Positions 37,681 to 50,200 of a DNA stretch of 64,000 bases are shown piece by piece (the stretch's first letter is position 1; each line of letters opens with the position of its first letter). The stretch covers positions 930,001 through 994,000 of the forward strand of contig NW_027480564.1 in the NCBI RefSeq assembly GCF_051401765.1. Direction: 5' to 3'. The notes under the pieces were generated by a model that was not told the origin of the DNA, made no database searches, and was given only the letters and a program-made list of their open reading frames with translations. This DNA comes from Calliopsis andreniformis (taxonomy: Eukaryota; Arthropoda; Insecta; Hymenoptera; Andrenidae). The translations under genes were made by a program, and so were the position numbers.

Positions 37681-40300
37681 GAGGATTGAGGATTGAGGAT
37701 TGAAGATTGAGTATTGAGGATTGAAGATTGAGGATTGAGGATAGAGAATTGAAGATGGAGGATGAGGGCTGAGGGTTGAGGTTTGAGGTTTGAGTATTGA
37801 ATCCTGAGAATTCAGGATATTCTATTGAGTATTGAGAATTGAGAGTTGATGGTTGAGTATTGAGCATTGGGGTTGAGGATCGAGTATTGAAGATTGAGGA
37901 TTGATGATTGAGGATTGAGGATTGAGGATTGAGGATTGAGTATTGAGTATTGAAGATTGAGGTTTGTTGATAGAGGATTGAGGATTGAGCATTGAGGTTT
38001 GAGGACTGAGGACTGAGTATTGAGGATTGAGGATTGAGGATTGAGGACGAGGACTGACGGTTGAGGATTGAGGATTGAGGATTGAGGATTGAGGTTGAGG
38101 ATTGAAGATTGAGGATTGGGGATTGAGGATTGACGATTGAGGATTGAGTATTCGGGATTGAGAATTGAGGATTGAGGATTGAAATTGAGTATTGAGGACT
38201 GAAGATTGAGGATTGAGATTTGATTATTGAATACTGTGGATTGAGTATTGAACCATGAGTATTCAGAATATTCTATTGAGTATTGAGAATTGAGGATTGA
38301 TGGTTGAGTTATGAGCATTGGGGTTGAGGATCGAGTATTGAAGATTGAGGATTGTTGATAGAGGACTGAGGATTGAGCATTGAGGATTGAGGACTGAGGA
38401 CTGAGTATTGAGGATTGAGGATTGAGGATTGAGGATTGAGGATTGAGGATTGAGGATTGAGAATTGAAGATTGAGGATTGAGGATTGATGATAGAGGATT
38501 GAGGATTGAGGTTTGAGGATTGAGGATTGCAGATTGAGTATTGAGGAGTGAAGATTGAGGATTGAGGATTGCGGATTGAACATTGAGGATTGAGGATTGA
38601 GGATTGAGGATTGAGGATTGAGGATTGAGGACTGAAGATTGAGTATTGATGATTGGAAATTGAGGATTGAGGATTGAGGGTTATGGATTGAGGACGAGGA
38701 CTGAGGGTTGAGTATTGATGTTTGAGGTCTGGGGATTGAGGATTGAGGATTGAGAATTGAGGATTGAGGATTGGGGATTGAAGATTGAGGATTGGGTATT
38801 GAGGATTGAAGAATGAGGATTGAGGATTGGGTATTGAGGATTGAAGAATGAGGATTGAGGATTGAGGATTGAGGATTCAGGATTGAAGATTGAGTATTGA
38901 GGATTGAACATTGAGGATTGAGGATTGAGAATTGAGGATTGGGGATTGAAGATTGAGTATTGAGGATTGAAGATTGAGGATTGAGGATTGAAGAATGAGG
39001 ATTGAGGATTGAGGATTGAGGATTGAGGATTGAAGATTGAGTATTGAGGATTGAGGATTGAGAATTGAGGATTGAGGATTGAGGATTGAGGATTGAGAAT
39101 TGAGAATTGAGGATGAGGACTGAGGGTTGAGGATTGAGGTTTGAGGAATGAGGATTGAGGATTGAGGATTGAGGATTGAGGATTGAGAATTGAAGATTGA
39201 GGATTGAGGATTGAGGATTGAGGATTGAGGTTGAGGATTGAAGATTGAGGATTGGGGATTGAGGATTGACGATTGAGGATTGAGTATTGGGGATTGAGGA
39301 TTGAGGATTGAGGATTGAAATTGAGTATTAAGGATTGAAGATTGAGGATTGAGATTTGATTATTGAATATTGTGGACTGAGTATTGAAACGGGAGTATTC
39401 AGAATATTCTATTGAGTGTTGAGAATTGAGGATTGAAGATTGAGGATTGAGTATTGAGGATTGAGGATTGAGGATTGAAGATTGAGGATTGAGAATTGAG
39501 GATTGAGGATTGAGGATTGACGATTGAAGATTGAATATTGATGTTTCAATATTGAGGACTGAGGATTGAGGGTTGTGGATTGAGGACGAGGACTGAGGAT
39601 TGAATATTGATGTTTGAGGTCTGAGGATTAAGGATTGAGGGTTGAGAATTGAGGATTGAGGATTGAGGATTGAAGATTGAGGATTGGGTATTGAGGATTG
39701 AAGAATGAGGATTGAGGATTGAGGTTTGAGGATTGAGGATTGCAGATTGAGTATTGAGGATTGAAGATTGATGATTGAGGATTGAGGATTGAAGATTGAG
39801 GATTGAGGATTGAGGATTGAGGATTGAGGATTGCGGATTGAACATTGAGGATTGAGGATTGAGGATTGAGGATTGAGGATTGAGGACTGAAGATTGAGTA
39901 TTGATGATTGGAAATTGAGGATTGAGGATTGAGGGTTATGGATTGAAGGTTGAGGATTGAGGATTGAGTACTGAGGATTGATGATAGAGGATTGAGGATT
40001 GAGGTTTGAGGATTGAGGATTGCAGATTGAGTATTGAGGAGTGAAGATTGAGGATTGAGGATTGCGGATTGAACATTGAGGATTGAGGATTGAGGATTGA
40101 GGATTGAGGATTGAGGACTGAAGATTGAGTATTGATGATTGGAAATTGTGGATTGAGGATTGAGGGTTATGGATTGAGGACGAGGACTGAGGGTTGAGTA
40201 TTGATGTTTGAGGTCTGGGGATTGAGGATTGAGGATTGAGAATTGAGGATTGAGGATTGGGGATTGAAGATTGAGGATTGGGTATTGAGGATTGAAGAAT
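37681..40300 (+). repeat. Start of the right domain
   Basis: The variant set changes between about 37,685 and 37,745. From here on GGACGAGGACTG, TGAATCCTGAGAATTC (box at 37,807) and AGAATATTCT (38,265 and 39,401) are typical. The part 37,745-38,290 matches 45,570-46,116 at offset 7,826. About 38,460-38,820 repeats at 39,950-40,310 with offset 1,493 (GATGATAGAGG at 38,487 and 39,980). About 39,200-39,800 matches 44,480-45,100 at offset 5,283. Short one-base losses such as GATTGAAATTGAG near 38,190 break the heptamer phase here. Confidence 0.8.
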
Positions 40301-43300
40301 GAGTATTGAGGACTGAAGATTGAGGATTGAGATTTGATTATTGAATACTGTGGATTGAGTATTGAACCATGAGTATTCAGAATATTCTATTGAGTATTGA
40401 GAATTGAGGATTGATGGTTGAGTATTGAGGATTGATGGCTGAGGGTTGTGTCTTCAATATTGAGGATTGAGGATTGAGGATTGAGGATAGAGCATTGAGG
40501 ATTGAAGATTGAGTATTGATGATTGAATATTGAGGATCGAGGATTGAGGTTTGAGGATTGAGGACGAGGACTGACGGTTAAGGATTGAGGTTTGAGGATT
40601 GAGTATTGTGGATTGAGGACTGAGGATTGAGGATTGAGGATTGAGTATTGAGGATTGAAGATTGATGACTGGGGATTGAGGATTGAAGATTGAGTATTAA
40701 GGTTTGAAGATTGGGGATTGAGGATCTAGGATTGGAGATTGATTATTGAGGATTGAAGATTGAGGATTGGGGATTGAGGATTGAGAATTGAGAATTGAGG
40801 ATGAGGACTGATGATTGAGGATTGAGAATTGAGGACTGATGATTGAGGATTGAAGATTGAGGATTGAGGATTCAGGGTTGAAGATTGAGGATTGAGGATT
40901 GACGATTGAGGATTGAGGATTGAGGATTGAAGATTGAATATTGATGATTGAATATTGAGGACTGAGCATTGAGGGTTGTGGATTGAGGACGAGGACTGAG
41001 GGTTGAATATTGATGTTTGAGGTCTGAGGATTAAGGATTGAGGATTGAGAACTGACGAATGATTGTTGAGGACTGACGACTGAAGGTTGAGGATTCAGGA
41101 TTGTGGATACAGGATTGAGGTTTGAGGACTGAGAATTGAGGATTGAGTATTGAGGATTGAGGATTGAGGATTGAGGACTGAGGATTGAAGATTGAGGATT
41201 GGGTATTGTGGATTGAACATTGCGGATTGAGGATTGAGGATTGAGGATTGAGGATTGAGGATTGAGGACTGAATATTGAATATTGATGATTGATGATTGA
41301 GGATTGAGGATTGAGGGTTGTGAATTGAGGACGAGGACTGAGGGTTGAGTATTGATGTGTGAGGTCTGAGGATTGAGGATTGAGGATTGAGAGTTGAGGA
41401 TTGAGGATTGAAGATTGAGTATTGGGTGTTGAGGATTGAAGAATGAGGATTGAGTGTTGAAGATTGATGATTGATGATTGAGGATTGAGCATTGAAGATT
41501 GAGGATTGGGGACTGAGGATTGACGATTGAGGATTGATTATTGAGGATTGAGGATTGAGTATTGATGATTGAAGATTGAGGATTGAGGATTGAGGGTTGA
41601 GGATTGAGGACGAGGACTGACGGTTGAGGATTGAGGTTTGAGGATTGAGGATTGAGGATTGAGGACTGAGGCTTGAGGATTGACGATTGAGCATAGAGGA
41701 TTGAAGATTGAGGACTGGCGATTGAGGATTGAAGATTGAGGATTAAGGACTGAGGATTGGGGATTGAGGATCTAAGATTGGAGATTGATTTTTGGAGATT
41801 GAAGGTTGAGGATTGAGGATTGAGGATTGAGAATTGAGAATTGAGGATGTGGACTGAGGGAGGTGGATTGAGGTTTGAGGACCGAGGATTGAGGATTGAG
41901 GATTGAGGACTGAGGATTGACGATTGAGTGTTGAAGATTGAGGATTTATGACTGAGGATTGAGGATTGAGGATTGAGGATTGAGGATTGAGGATTGAAGA
42001 TTGAGTATTGGGGATTGAATATTGAGGATTGAGGATTGAGGATTGAGAATGAGGGCTGAGGTTTGAGGATTGAGGTATGAGTATAGAATCCTGAGAATTC
42101 AGGATATTCTATTGAGCATTGAGAATTTAGGATTGATGGTCGAGTATTGAGGATTGAGAATTGAGGATTGAGGATTGAGTATTGAAGATTGGGGATTGAT
42201 GATTGAGGATTGAGGATTGAGTATTGAGGATTGACGCTTGAGGATTGAGGGTTGAGGATGTAGTATTGAAGAGAGAGGACTGAGTGTTGAGGATTGAGTG
42301 TTGAGAATTGATGCTTGAGGTTTGAGGTTTGATTATTGAATATTCTGGATTGAGTATTGAACCATCAGAATTCAGGATGTTCTCTTGAGTATTGACAATT
42401 GAGGATTGATGGTTGAGGGTTGAGTGTTGAATATAGAGGACTGAGGATTGAGGAATGAGGATTGAGTATTGAAGATTGAGGATTGATGATTGAGGATTGA
42501 GAATTGAGGATTGGGGATTGAGGATTGAGCATTGAGGCTTGAGGACTGAGGGCTGAGTATTGAGGATTGAGGATTGAGGATTGAGGATGAGGGCTGAGGG
42601 TTGAGGATTGAGGTTTGAGGACTGAGGACTGAGGATTGATGATTGAGAATTGAGGATTGAGTACTGAGGATTGAAGATTGAGGATTGGGTGTTGAGGATT
42701 GAAGAATGAGGATTGAGGATTGAGGGTTGAGGATTGAGGATTGAAGATTGAGTATTGAGGATTGAAGACTGACGATTGAGGATTGAGGATTGAGGACTGA
42801 GGATTGACGCTTGAGGATTGAGGGTTGAGGATGTAGGATTGAAGAGAGAGGACTGAGTGTTAGGGTTTGAGTGTTGAGAATTGATGCTAGAGGTTTGAGA
42901 TTTGATTATTGAATATTCTGGATTGAGTATTGAACCATAAGGATTCAGGATGTTCTATTGAGTATTGAGAATTGAGGATTGATGGGTGAGTATTGAGGAT
43001 TGATGGTTGAGGGTTGAGTGATGAATATTGAGGATTGAGGATTAAGGATTGAGGATTGAGGATTGAGGATTGATGATTGAGAATTGAGGATTGAGTACTG
43101 AGGATTGAAGATTGAGGATTGGGTATTGAGGATTGAAGAATGAGGATTGAGGATTGAGAAATGAGGATTGAGGATTGAGGTTTGAAGATTGAGGATTGAA
43201 GATTGAGGATTGAGTATTGAGGATTGAGAATTGAGAATTGAGGATGAGGACTGAGGGTTGAGGATTGAGGTTTGAGGAATGAGGATTGAGGGTTGAGGAT

Positions 43301-46012
43301 TGAGGATTGAGGATTGAAGATTGAGGATTGAGTGTTGAGGGTTGAGTGATGAGAATTGATGTTTGAGAATAGAGACTTGAAGACTGCAGATTGAGTATTG
43401 AGCATTGAAATCTGTAAATTGATGATATTCCATTGAGGATTGAGGATTGACAACTGATTGTTGAGGACTGAGTGCTGAGGATTGAGGATTCAGGATTGAG
43501 GATTCAGGATTGATGTTTGAGGACTGAGGATTGAGGATTGAGGACTGAGGATTGAAGATTGAAGATTGAGGATTGGGTATTGAGGATTGAGGATTGAGGA
43601 TTGAGGTTTGAGGATAGAGCATTGAGGATTGAAGATTGAGTATTGATGATTGAATATTGAGGATCGAGGATTGAGGTTTGAGGATTGAGGACGGGGACTG
43701 ACGGTTGAGGATTGAGGTTTGAGGATTGAGGATTGTGGATCGAGGACTGAGGATTGAAGATTGAGTATTAAGGTTTGAAGATTGGGGATTGAGGATCTAG
43801 GATTGGAGATTGATTATTGAGGATTGAAGATTGAGGATTGAGGATAGAGGATTGAGAATTGAGAATTGAGGATGAGGACTGATGATTGAGGATTGAGAAT
43901 TGAGGACTGATGATTGAGGATTGAAGATTGAGGATTGTGGATTCAGGATTGAGGTTTCAGGACTGAGAATTGAGGATTGAGCATTGAGGGTTGAGGATTG
44001 AGGATTGAGGATTGAGGATTGAAGATTGAGGATTGGGTATTTCGGATTGAACATTGAGGATTGAGGATTGAGGATTGAGGATTGAGGATTGAGGACTGAA
44101 GATTGAATATTGATGATTGATTATTGAGGATTGAGGATTGAGGGTTGTGGATTGAGGACGAGGGCTGAGGGTTGAGTATTGATGTGTGAGGTCTGAGGAT
44201 AGAGGATTGAGGGTTGAGAGTTGGGGATTGAGGATTGAAGATTGAGGATTGGGTATTGAGGATTGAAGAATGAGGATTGAGGATTGAGGATTGAGGATTG
44301 AGGATTGAAGATTGAGTATTGAGGATTGAACATTGAGGATTGAGGATTGAGAATTGAGGATTGGGGATTGAAGATTGAGTATTGAGGATTGAAGATTGAG
44401 GATTGAGGATTGAAGAATGAGGATTGAGGATTGAGGATTGAGGATTGAGGATTGAGGATTGAGGATTGAAGATTGAGGATTGAGGATTGAGGATTGAGGA
44501 TTGAGGATTGAGGTTGAGGATTGAAGATTGAGGATTGGGGATTGAGGATTGACGATTGAGGATTGAGTATTGGGGATTGAGGATTGAGGATTGAGGATTG
44601 AAATTGAGTATTAAGGATTGAAGATTGAGGATTGAGATTTGATTATTGAATATTGTGGACTGAGTATTGAAACGGGAGTAATCAGAATATTCTATTGAGT
44701 GTTGAGAATTGAGGATTGAAGATTGAGGATTGAGTATTGAGGATTGAGGATTGAGGATTGAAGATTGAGGATTGAGAATTGAGGATTGAGGATTGAGGAT
44801 TGACGATTGAAGATTGAATATTGATGTTTCAATATTGAGGACTGAGGATTGAGGGTTGTGGATTGAGGACGAGGACTGAGGGTTGAATATTGATGTTTGA
44901 GGTCTGAGGATTAAGGATTGAGGGTTGAGAATTGAGGATTGAGGATTGAGGATTGAAGATTGAGGATTGGGTATTGAGGATTGAAGAATGAGGATTGAGG
45001 ATTGAGGTTTGAGGATTGAGGATTGCAGATTGAGTATTGAGGATTGAAGATTGATGATTGAGGATTGAGGATTGAAGATTGAGGATTGAGGATTGAGGAT
45101 TGAGGATTGAGGATTGAAGATTGAGTATTGAGGATTGAAGGTTGAGGATTGAGGATTGAGTACTGAGGATTGATGATAGAGGATTGAGGATTGAGGTTTG
45201 AGGATTGAGGATTGCAAATTGAGTATTGAGGAGTGAAGATTGAGGATTGAGGATTGCGGATTGAACATTGAGGATTGAGGATTGAGGATTGAGGATTGAG
45301 GATTGAGGATTGAGGACTGAAGATTGAGTATTGATGATTGGAAATTGAGGATTGAGGATTGAGGGTTATGGATTGAGGACGAGGACTGAAGGTTGAGTAT
45401 TGATGTTTGAGGTCTGGGGATTGAGGATTGAGGATTGAGAATTGAGGATTGAGGATTGGGGATTGAAGATTGAGGATTGGGTATTGAGGATTGAAGAACG
45501 AGGATTGGGGATTGAGGATTGAGGATTGAAGATTGAGTATTGAGGATTGTAGATTGAGGATTGAGGATAGAGGATTGAAGATGGAGGATGAGGGCTGAGG
45601 GTTGAGGTTTGAGGTTTGAGTATTGAATCCTGAGAATTCAGGATATTCTATTGAGTATTGAGAATTGAGTGTTGATGGTTGAGTATTGAGCATTGGGGTT
45701 GAGGATCGAGTATTGAAGATTGAGGATTGATGATTGAGGATTGAGGATTGAGGATTGAGGATTGAGTATTGAGTATTGAAGATTGAGGTTTGTTGATAGA
45801 GGATTGAGGATTGAGCATTGAGGTTTGAGGACTGAGGACTGAGTATTGAGGATTGAGGATTGAGGATTGAGGACGAGGACTGACGGTTGAGGATTGAGGA
45901 TTGAGGATTGAGGATTGAGGTTGAGGATTGAAGATTGAGGATTGGGGATTGAGGATTGACGATTGAGGATTGAGTATTCGGGATTGAGAATTGAGGATTG
46001 AGGATTGAAATT
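40301..46012 (+). repeat. Right-domain higher-order unit A (5,712 bp)
   Basis: The unit starts at GAGTATTGAGGACTGAAG (40,301), which recurs at 46,013. Offset 5,712 is confirmed at AGAATATTCT (40,379 and 46,091), TCAATATTGA (40,454 and 46,166) and CTGACGGTTAAGG (40,571 and 46,283). Later landmarks show offsets of 6,369 (TGAGTGTTGAAG 41,451/47,820; box 42,094/48,463) and then 5,739 (TCTGTAAATTGATG 43,411/49,150), because of one large insertion and one large deletion in unit B. The period is close to that of the left-domain HOR, although the sequences differ. Confidence 0.87.
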
Positions 46013-49000
46013 GAGTATTGAGGACTGAAGATTGAGGATTGAGATTTGATTATTGAATACTGTGGATTGAGTATTGAACCATGAGTATTCAGAATATTCT
46101 ATTGAGTATTGAGAATTGAGGATTGATGGTTGAGTATTGAGGATTGATGGCTGAGGGTTGTGTCTTCAATATTGAGGATTGAGGATTGAGGATTGAGGAT
46201 AGAGCATTGAGGATTGAAGATTGAGTATTGATGATTGAATATTGAGGATCGAGGATTGAGGTTTGAGGATTGAGGACGAGGACTGACGGTTAAGGATTGA
46301 GGTTTGAGGATTGAGTATTGTGGATTGAGGACTGAGGATTGAGGATTGAGGATTGAGTATTGAGGATTGAAGACTGATGACTGGGGATTGAGGATTGAAG
46401 ATTGAGTATTAAGGTTTGAAGATTGGGGATTGAGGATCTAGGATTGGAGATTGATTATTGAGGATTGAAGATTGAGGATTGGGGATTGAGGATTGAGAAT
46501 TGAGAATTGAGGATGAGGACTGATGATTGAGGATTGAGAATTGAGGACTGATGATTGAGGATTGAAGATTGAGGATTGAGGATTCAGGGTTGAAGATTGA
46601 GGATTGAGGATTGACGATTGAGGATTGAGGATTGAGGATTGAAGATTGAATATTGATGATTGAATATTGAGGACTGAGGATTGAGGGTTGTGGATTGAGG
46701 ACGAGGACTGAGGGTTGAATATTGATGTTTGAGGTCTGAGGATTAAGGATTGAGGATTGAGAACTGACGAATGATTGTTGAGGACTGACGACTGAAGGTT
46801 GAGGATTCAGGATTGTGGATACAGGATTGAGGTTTGAGGACTGAGAATTGAGGATTGAGTATTGAGGATTGAGGATTGAGGATTGAGGACTGAGGATTGA
46901 AGATTGAGGATTGGGTATTGTGGATTGAACATTGCGGATTGAGGATTGAGGATTGAGGATTGAGGATTGAGGATTGAGGACTGAATATTGAATATTGATG
47001 ATTGATGATTGAGGATTGAGGATTGAGGGTTGTGAATTGAGGACGAGGACTGAGGGTTGAGTATTGATGTGTGAGGTCTGAGGATTGAGGATTGAGGATT
47101 GAGAGTTGAGGATTGAGGATTGAAGATTGAGTATTGGGTGTTGAGGATTGAAGAATGAGGATTGAGGATTGAGGATTGAGAATTGAGGATTGAAGATTGA
47201 GTATTGAGGATTGAACATTGAGGATTGAGGATTGAGGATTGAGTATTGGGGATTGAAGATTGAGTATTGAGGATTGAAGTTTGAGGATTGAGGATTGAGG
47301 ATTGAGGATTGAGGATTGAAGATTGAGGATTGTGGATTGAGGATTGAGGATTGAGGATTGAGGATTGGGGATTGAGGATTGAAGATTGAATATTGATGAT
47401 TGAAGGTTGAGGATTGAGGATTGATGGTTGTGGATAGAGGACGAGGACTGAGGGTTGAATATTGATGCTTGAGGTCTGAGGATTGAGGATTGAGGATTGA
47501 GAATTGAGGATTGAGGATTGAGGATTGAAGATTGAGGATTGGGTGTTGAGGATTGAAGAATGAGGATTGAGGATTGAGGATTGAGAATTGAGGATTGAAG
47601 ATTGAGTATTGAGGATTGAACATTGAGGATTGAGGATTGAGAATTGAGGATTGGGGATTGAAGATAGAGTATTGAGGATTGAGGATTGAAGATTGAGTAT
47701 AGAGGATTGAAGATTGAGGATTGTGGATTGAGGATTGAGGATTGAGGATTGAAGATTGAGTATTGAGGATTGAAGATTGAGGATTGAGTATTGAGGATTG
47801 AGGATTGAGGATTGAGGATTGAGTGTTGAAGATTGATGATTGATGATTGAGGATTGAGCATTGAAGATTGAGGATTGGGGACTGAGGATTGACGATTGAG
47901 GATTGATTATTGAGGATTGAGGATTGAGAATTGATGATTGAAGATTGAGGATTGAGGATTGAGGGTTGAGGATTGAGGACGAGGACTGACGGTTGAGGAT
48001 TGAGGTTTGAGGATTGAGGATTGAGGATTGAGGACCGAGGCTTGAGGATTGACGATTGAGCATAGAGGATTGAAGATTGAGGACTGGCGATTGAGGATTG
48101 AAGATTGAGGATTATGGACTGAGGATTGGGGATTGAGGATCTAAGATTGGAGATTGATTTTTGGAGATTGAAGGTTGAGGATTGAGGATTGAGGATTGAG
48201 AATTGAGAATTGAGGATGTGGACTGAGGGAGGTGGATTGAGGTTTGAGGACCGAGGATTGAGGATTGAGGATTGAGGACTGAGGATTGACGATTGAGTGT
48301 TGAAGATTGAGGATTTATGACTGAGGATTGAGGATTGAGGATTGAGGATTGAGGATTGAGGATTGAAGATTGAGTATTGGGGATTGAATATTGAGGATTG
48401 AGGATTGAGGATTGAGAATGAGGGCTGAGGTTTGAGGATTGAGGTATGAGTATAGAATCCTGAGAATTCAGGATATTCTATTGAGCATTGAGAATTTAGG
48501 ATTGATGGTCGAGTATTGAGGATTGAGAATTGAGGATTGAGGATTGAGTATTGAAGATTGGGGATTGATGATTGAGGATTGAGTATTGAAGATTGAGTAT
48601 TGAGGATCGAGGATTGAGTATTGAGGATTGAGGATTGAGGATTGAGTATTGAGGATTGAGGTTCGAGGATTGAAGATTGAGGATTGAGGATTGAGGATTG
48701 AGGATTGAGGATTGAGGATTGAAGATTGAATATTGATGATTGAATATTGAGGACTGAGGATTGAGGGTTGTGGATTGAGAACGAGGACTGAGGGTTGAAT
48801 ATTGATGTTTGTGGTCTGAGGATTAAGGATTGAGGATTGAGAATTGAGGACTGAGGATTGACGATTGAAGATTGAGGATTGGGTATTGAGGATTGAGAAA
48901 TGAGGATTGAGGATTGAGGTTTGAAGATTGAGGATTGAAGATTGAGGATTGAGTATTGAGGATTGAGAATTGAGAATTGAGGATGAGGGCTGAGGGTTGA

Positions 49001-50200
49001 GGATTGAGGTTTGAGGAATGAGGATTGAGGGTTGAGGATTGAGGATTGAGGATTGAGGATTGAGGATTGAGTGTTGAGGGTTGAGTGATGAGAATTGATG
49101 TTTGAGAATAGAGACTTGAAGACTGCAGATTGAGTATTGAGCATTGAAATCTGTAAATTGATGATATTCCATTGAGGATCGAGGATTGACAACTGATTGT
49201 TGAGGACTGAGTGCTGAGGATTGAGGATTCAGGATTGAGGATTCAGGATTGATGTTTGAGGACTGAGGATTGAGGATTGAGGACTGAGGATTGAAGATTG
49301 AAGATTGAGGATTGGGTATTGAGGATTGAGGATTGAGGATTGAGGTTTGAGGATAGAGCATTGAGGATTGAAGATTGAGTATTGATGATTGAATATTGAG
49401 GATCGAGGATTGAGGTTTGAGGATTGAGGACGAGGACTGACGGTTGAGGATTGAGGTTTGAGGATTGAGGATTGTGGATCGAGGACTGAGGATTGAAGAT
49501 TGAGTATTAAGGTTTGAAGATTGGGGATTGAGGATCTAGGATTGGAGATTGATTATTGAGGATTGAAGATTGAGGATTGAGGATAGAGGATTGAGAATTG
49601 AGAATTGAGGATGAGGACTGATGATTGAGGATTGAGAATTGAGGACTGATGATTGAGGATTGAAGATTGAGGATTGTGGATTCAGGATTGAGGTTTCAGG
49701 ACTGAAAATTGAGGATTGAGCATTGAGGGTTGAGGATTGAGGATTGAGGATTGAGGATTGAAGATTGAGGATTGGGTATTTCGGATTGAACATTGAGGAT
49801 TGAGGATTGAGGATTGAGGATTGAGGATTGAGGACTGAAGATTGAATATTGATGATTGACTATTGAGGATTGAGGATTGAGGGTTGTGGATTGAGGACGA
49901 GGGCTGAGGGTTGAGTATTGATGTGTGAGGTCTGAGGATAGAGGATTGAGGATTGAGAGTTGGGGATTGAGGATTGAAGATTGAGGATTGGGTATTGAGG
50001 ATTGGAGAATGAGGATTGAGGATTGAGGATTGAGGATTGAGGATTGAAGATTGAGTATTGAGGATTGAACATTGAGGATTGAGGATTGAGAATTGAGGAT
50101 TGGGGATTGAAGATTGAGTATTGAGGATTGAAGATTGAGGATTGAGGATTGAAGAATGAGGATTGAGGATTGAGGATTGAGGATTGAGGATTGAAGATTG
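46013..50200 (+). repeat. Right-domain higher-order unit B, tandem to A and truncated
   Basis: It aligns with 40,301-44,465. It carries a 657-bp insertion at about 47,160-47,819, composed of right-domain heptamers, and a compensating deletion of about 630 bp near 48,580, so the offset returns to 5,739 at 49,150. Similarity to unit A ends near 50,200. The insertion re-uses motifs seen elsewhere in the domain (GGTTGTGGATAGAGGACGAGG, also in the 8.4-11.0 kb island). Confidence 0.85.
46409..49192 (-). other. Longest reverse-strand open frame, judged non-coding
   Basis: This 927-codon frame reads as imperfect repeats of I-L-N-P-Q-S-S and has no other domain, signal or membrane segment. It is not called a gene for four reasons. 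A perfect array lacks stops in all three reverse frames and gives the same heptapeptide in each. Overlapping open frames in other phases (for example 46,743-47,861 and 46,807-48,063) are equally good. ATG codons arise only where a unit contains CAT on the + strand. The frame runs through HOR joins with no sign of selection on codon position that I can see. The same holds for every other reverse frame in the window. A translated low-complexity peptide cannot be excluded if the strand is transcribed. Confidence 0.85.
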
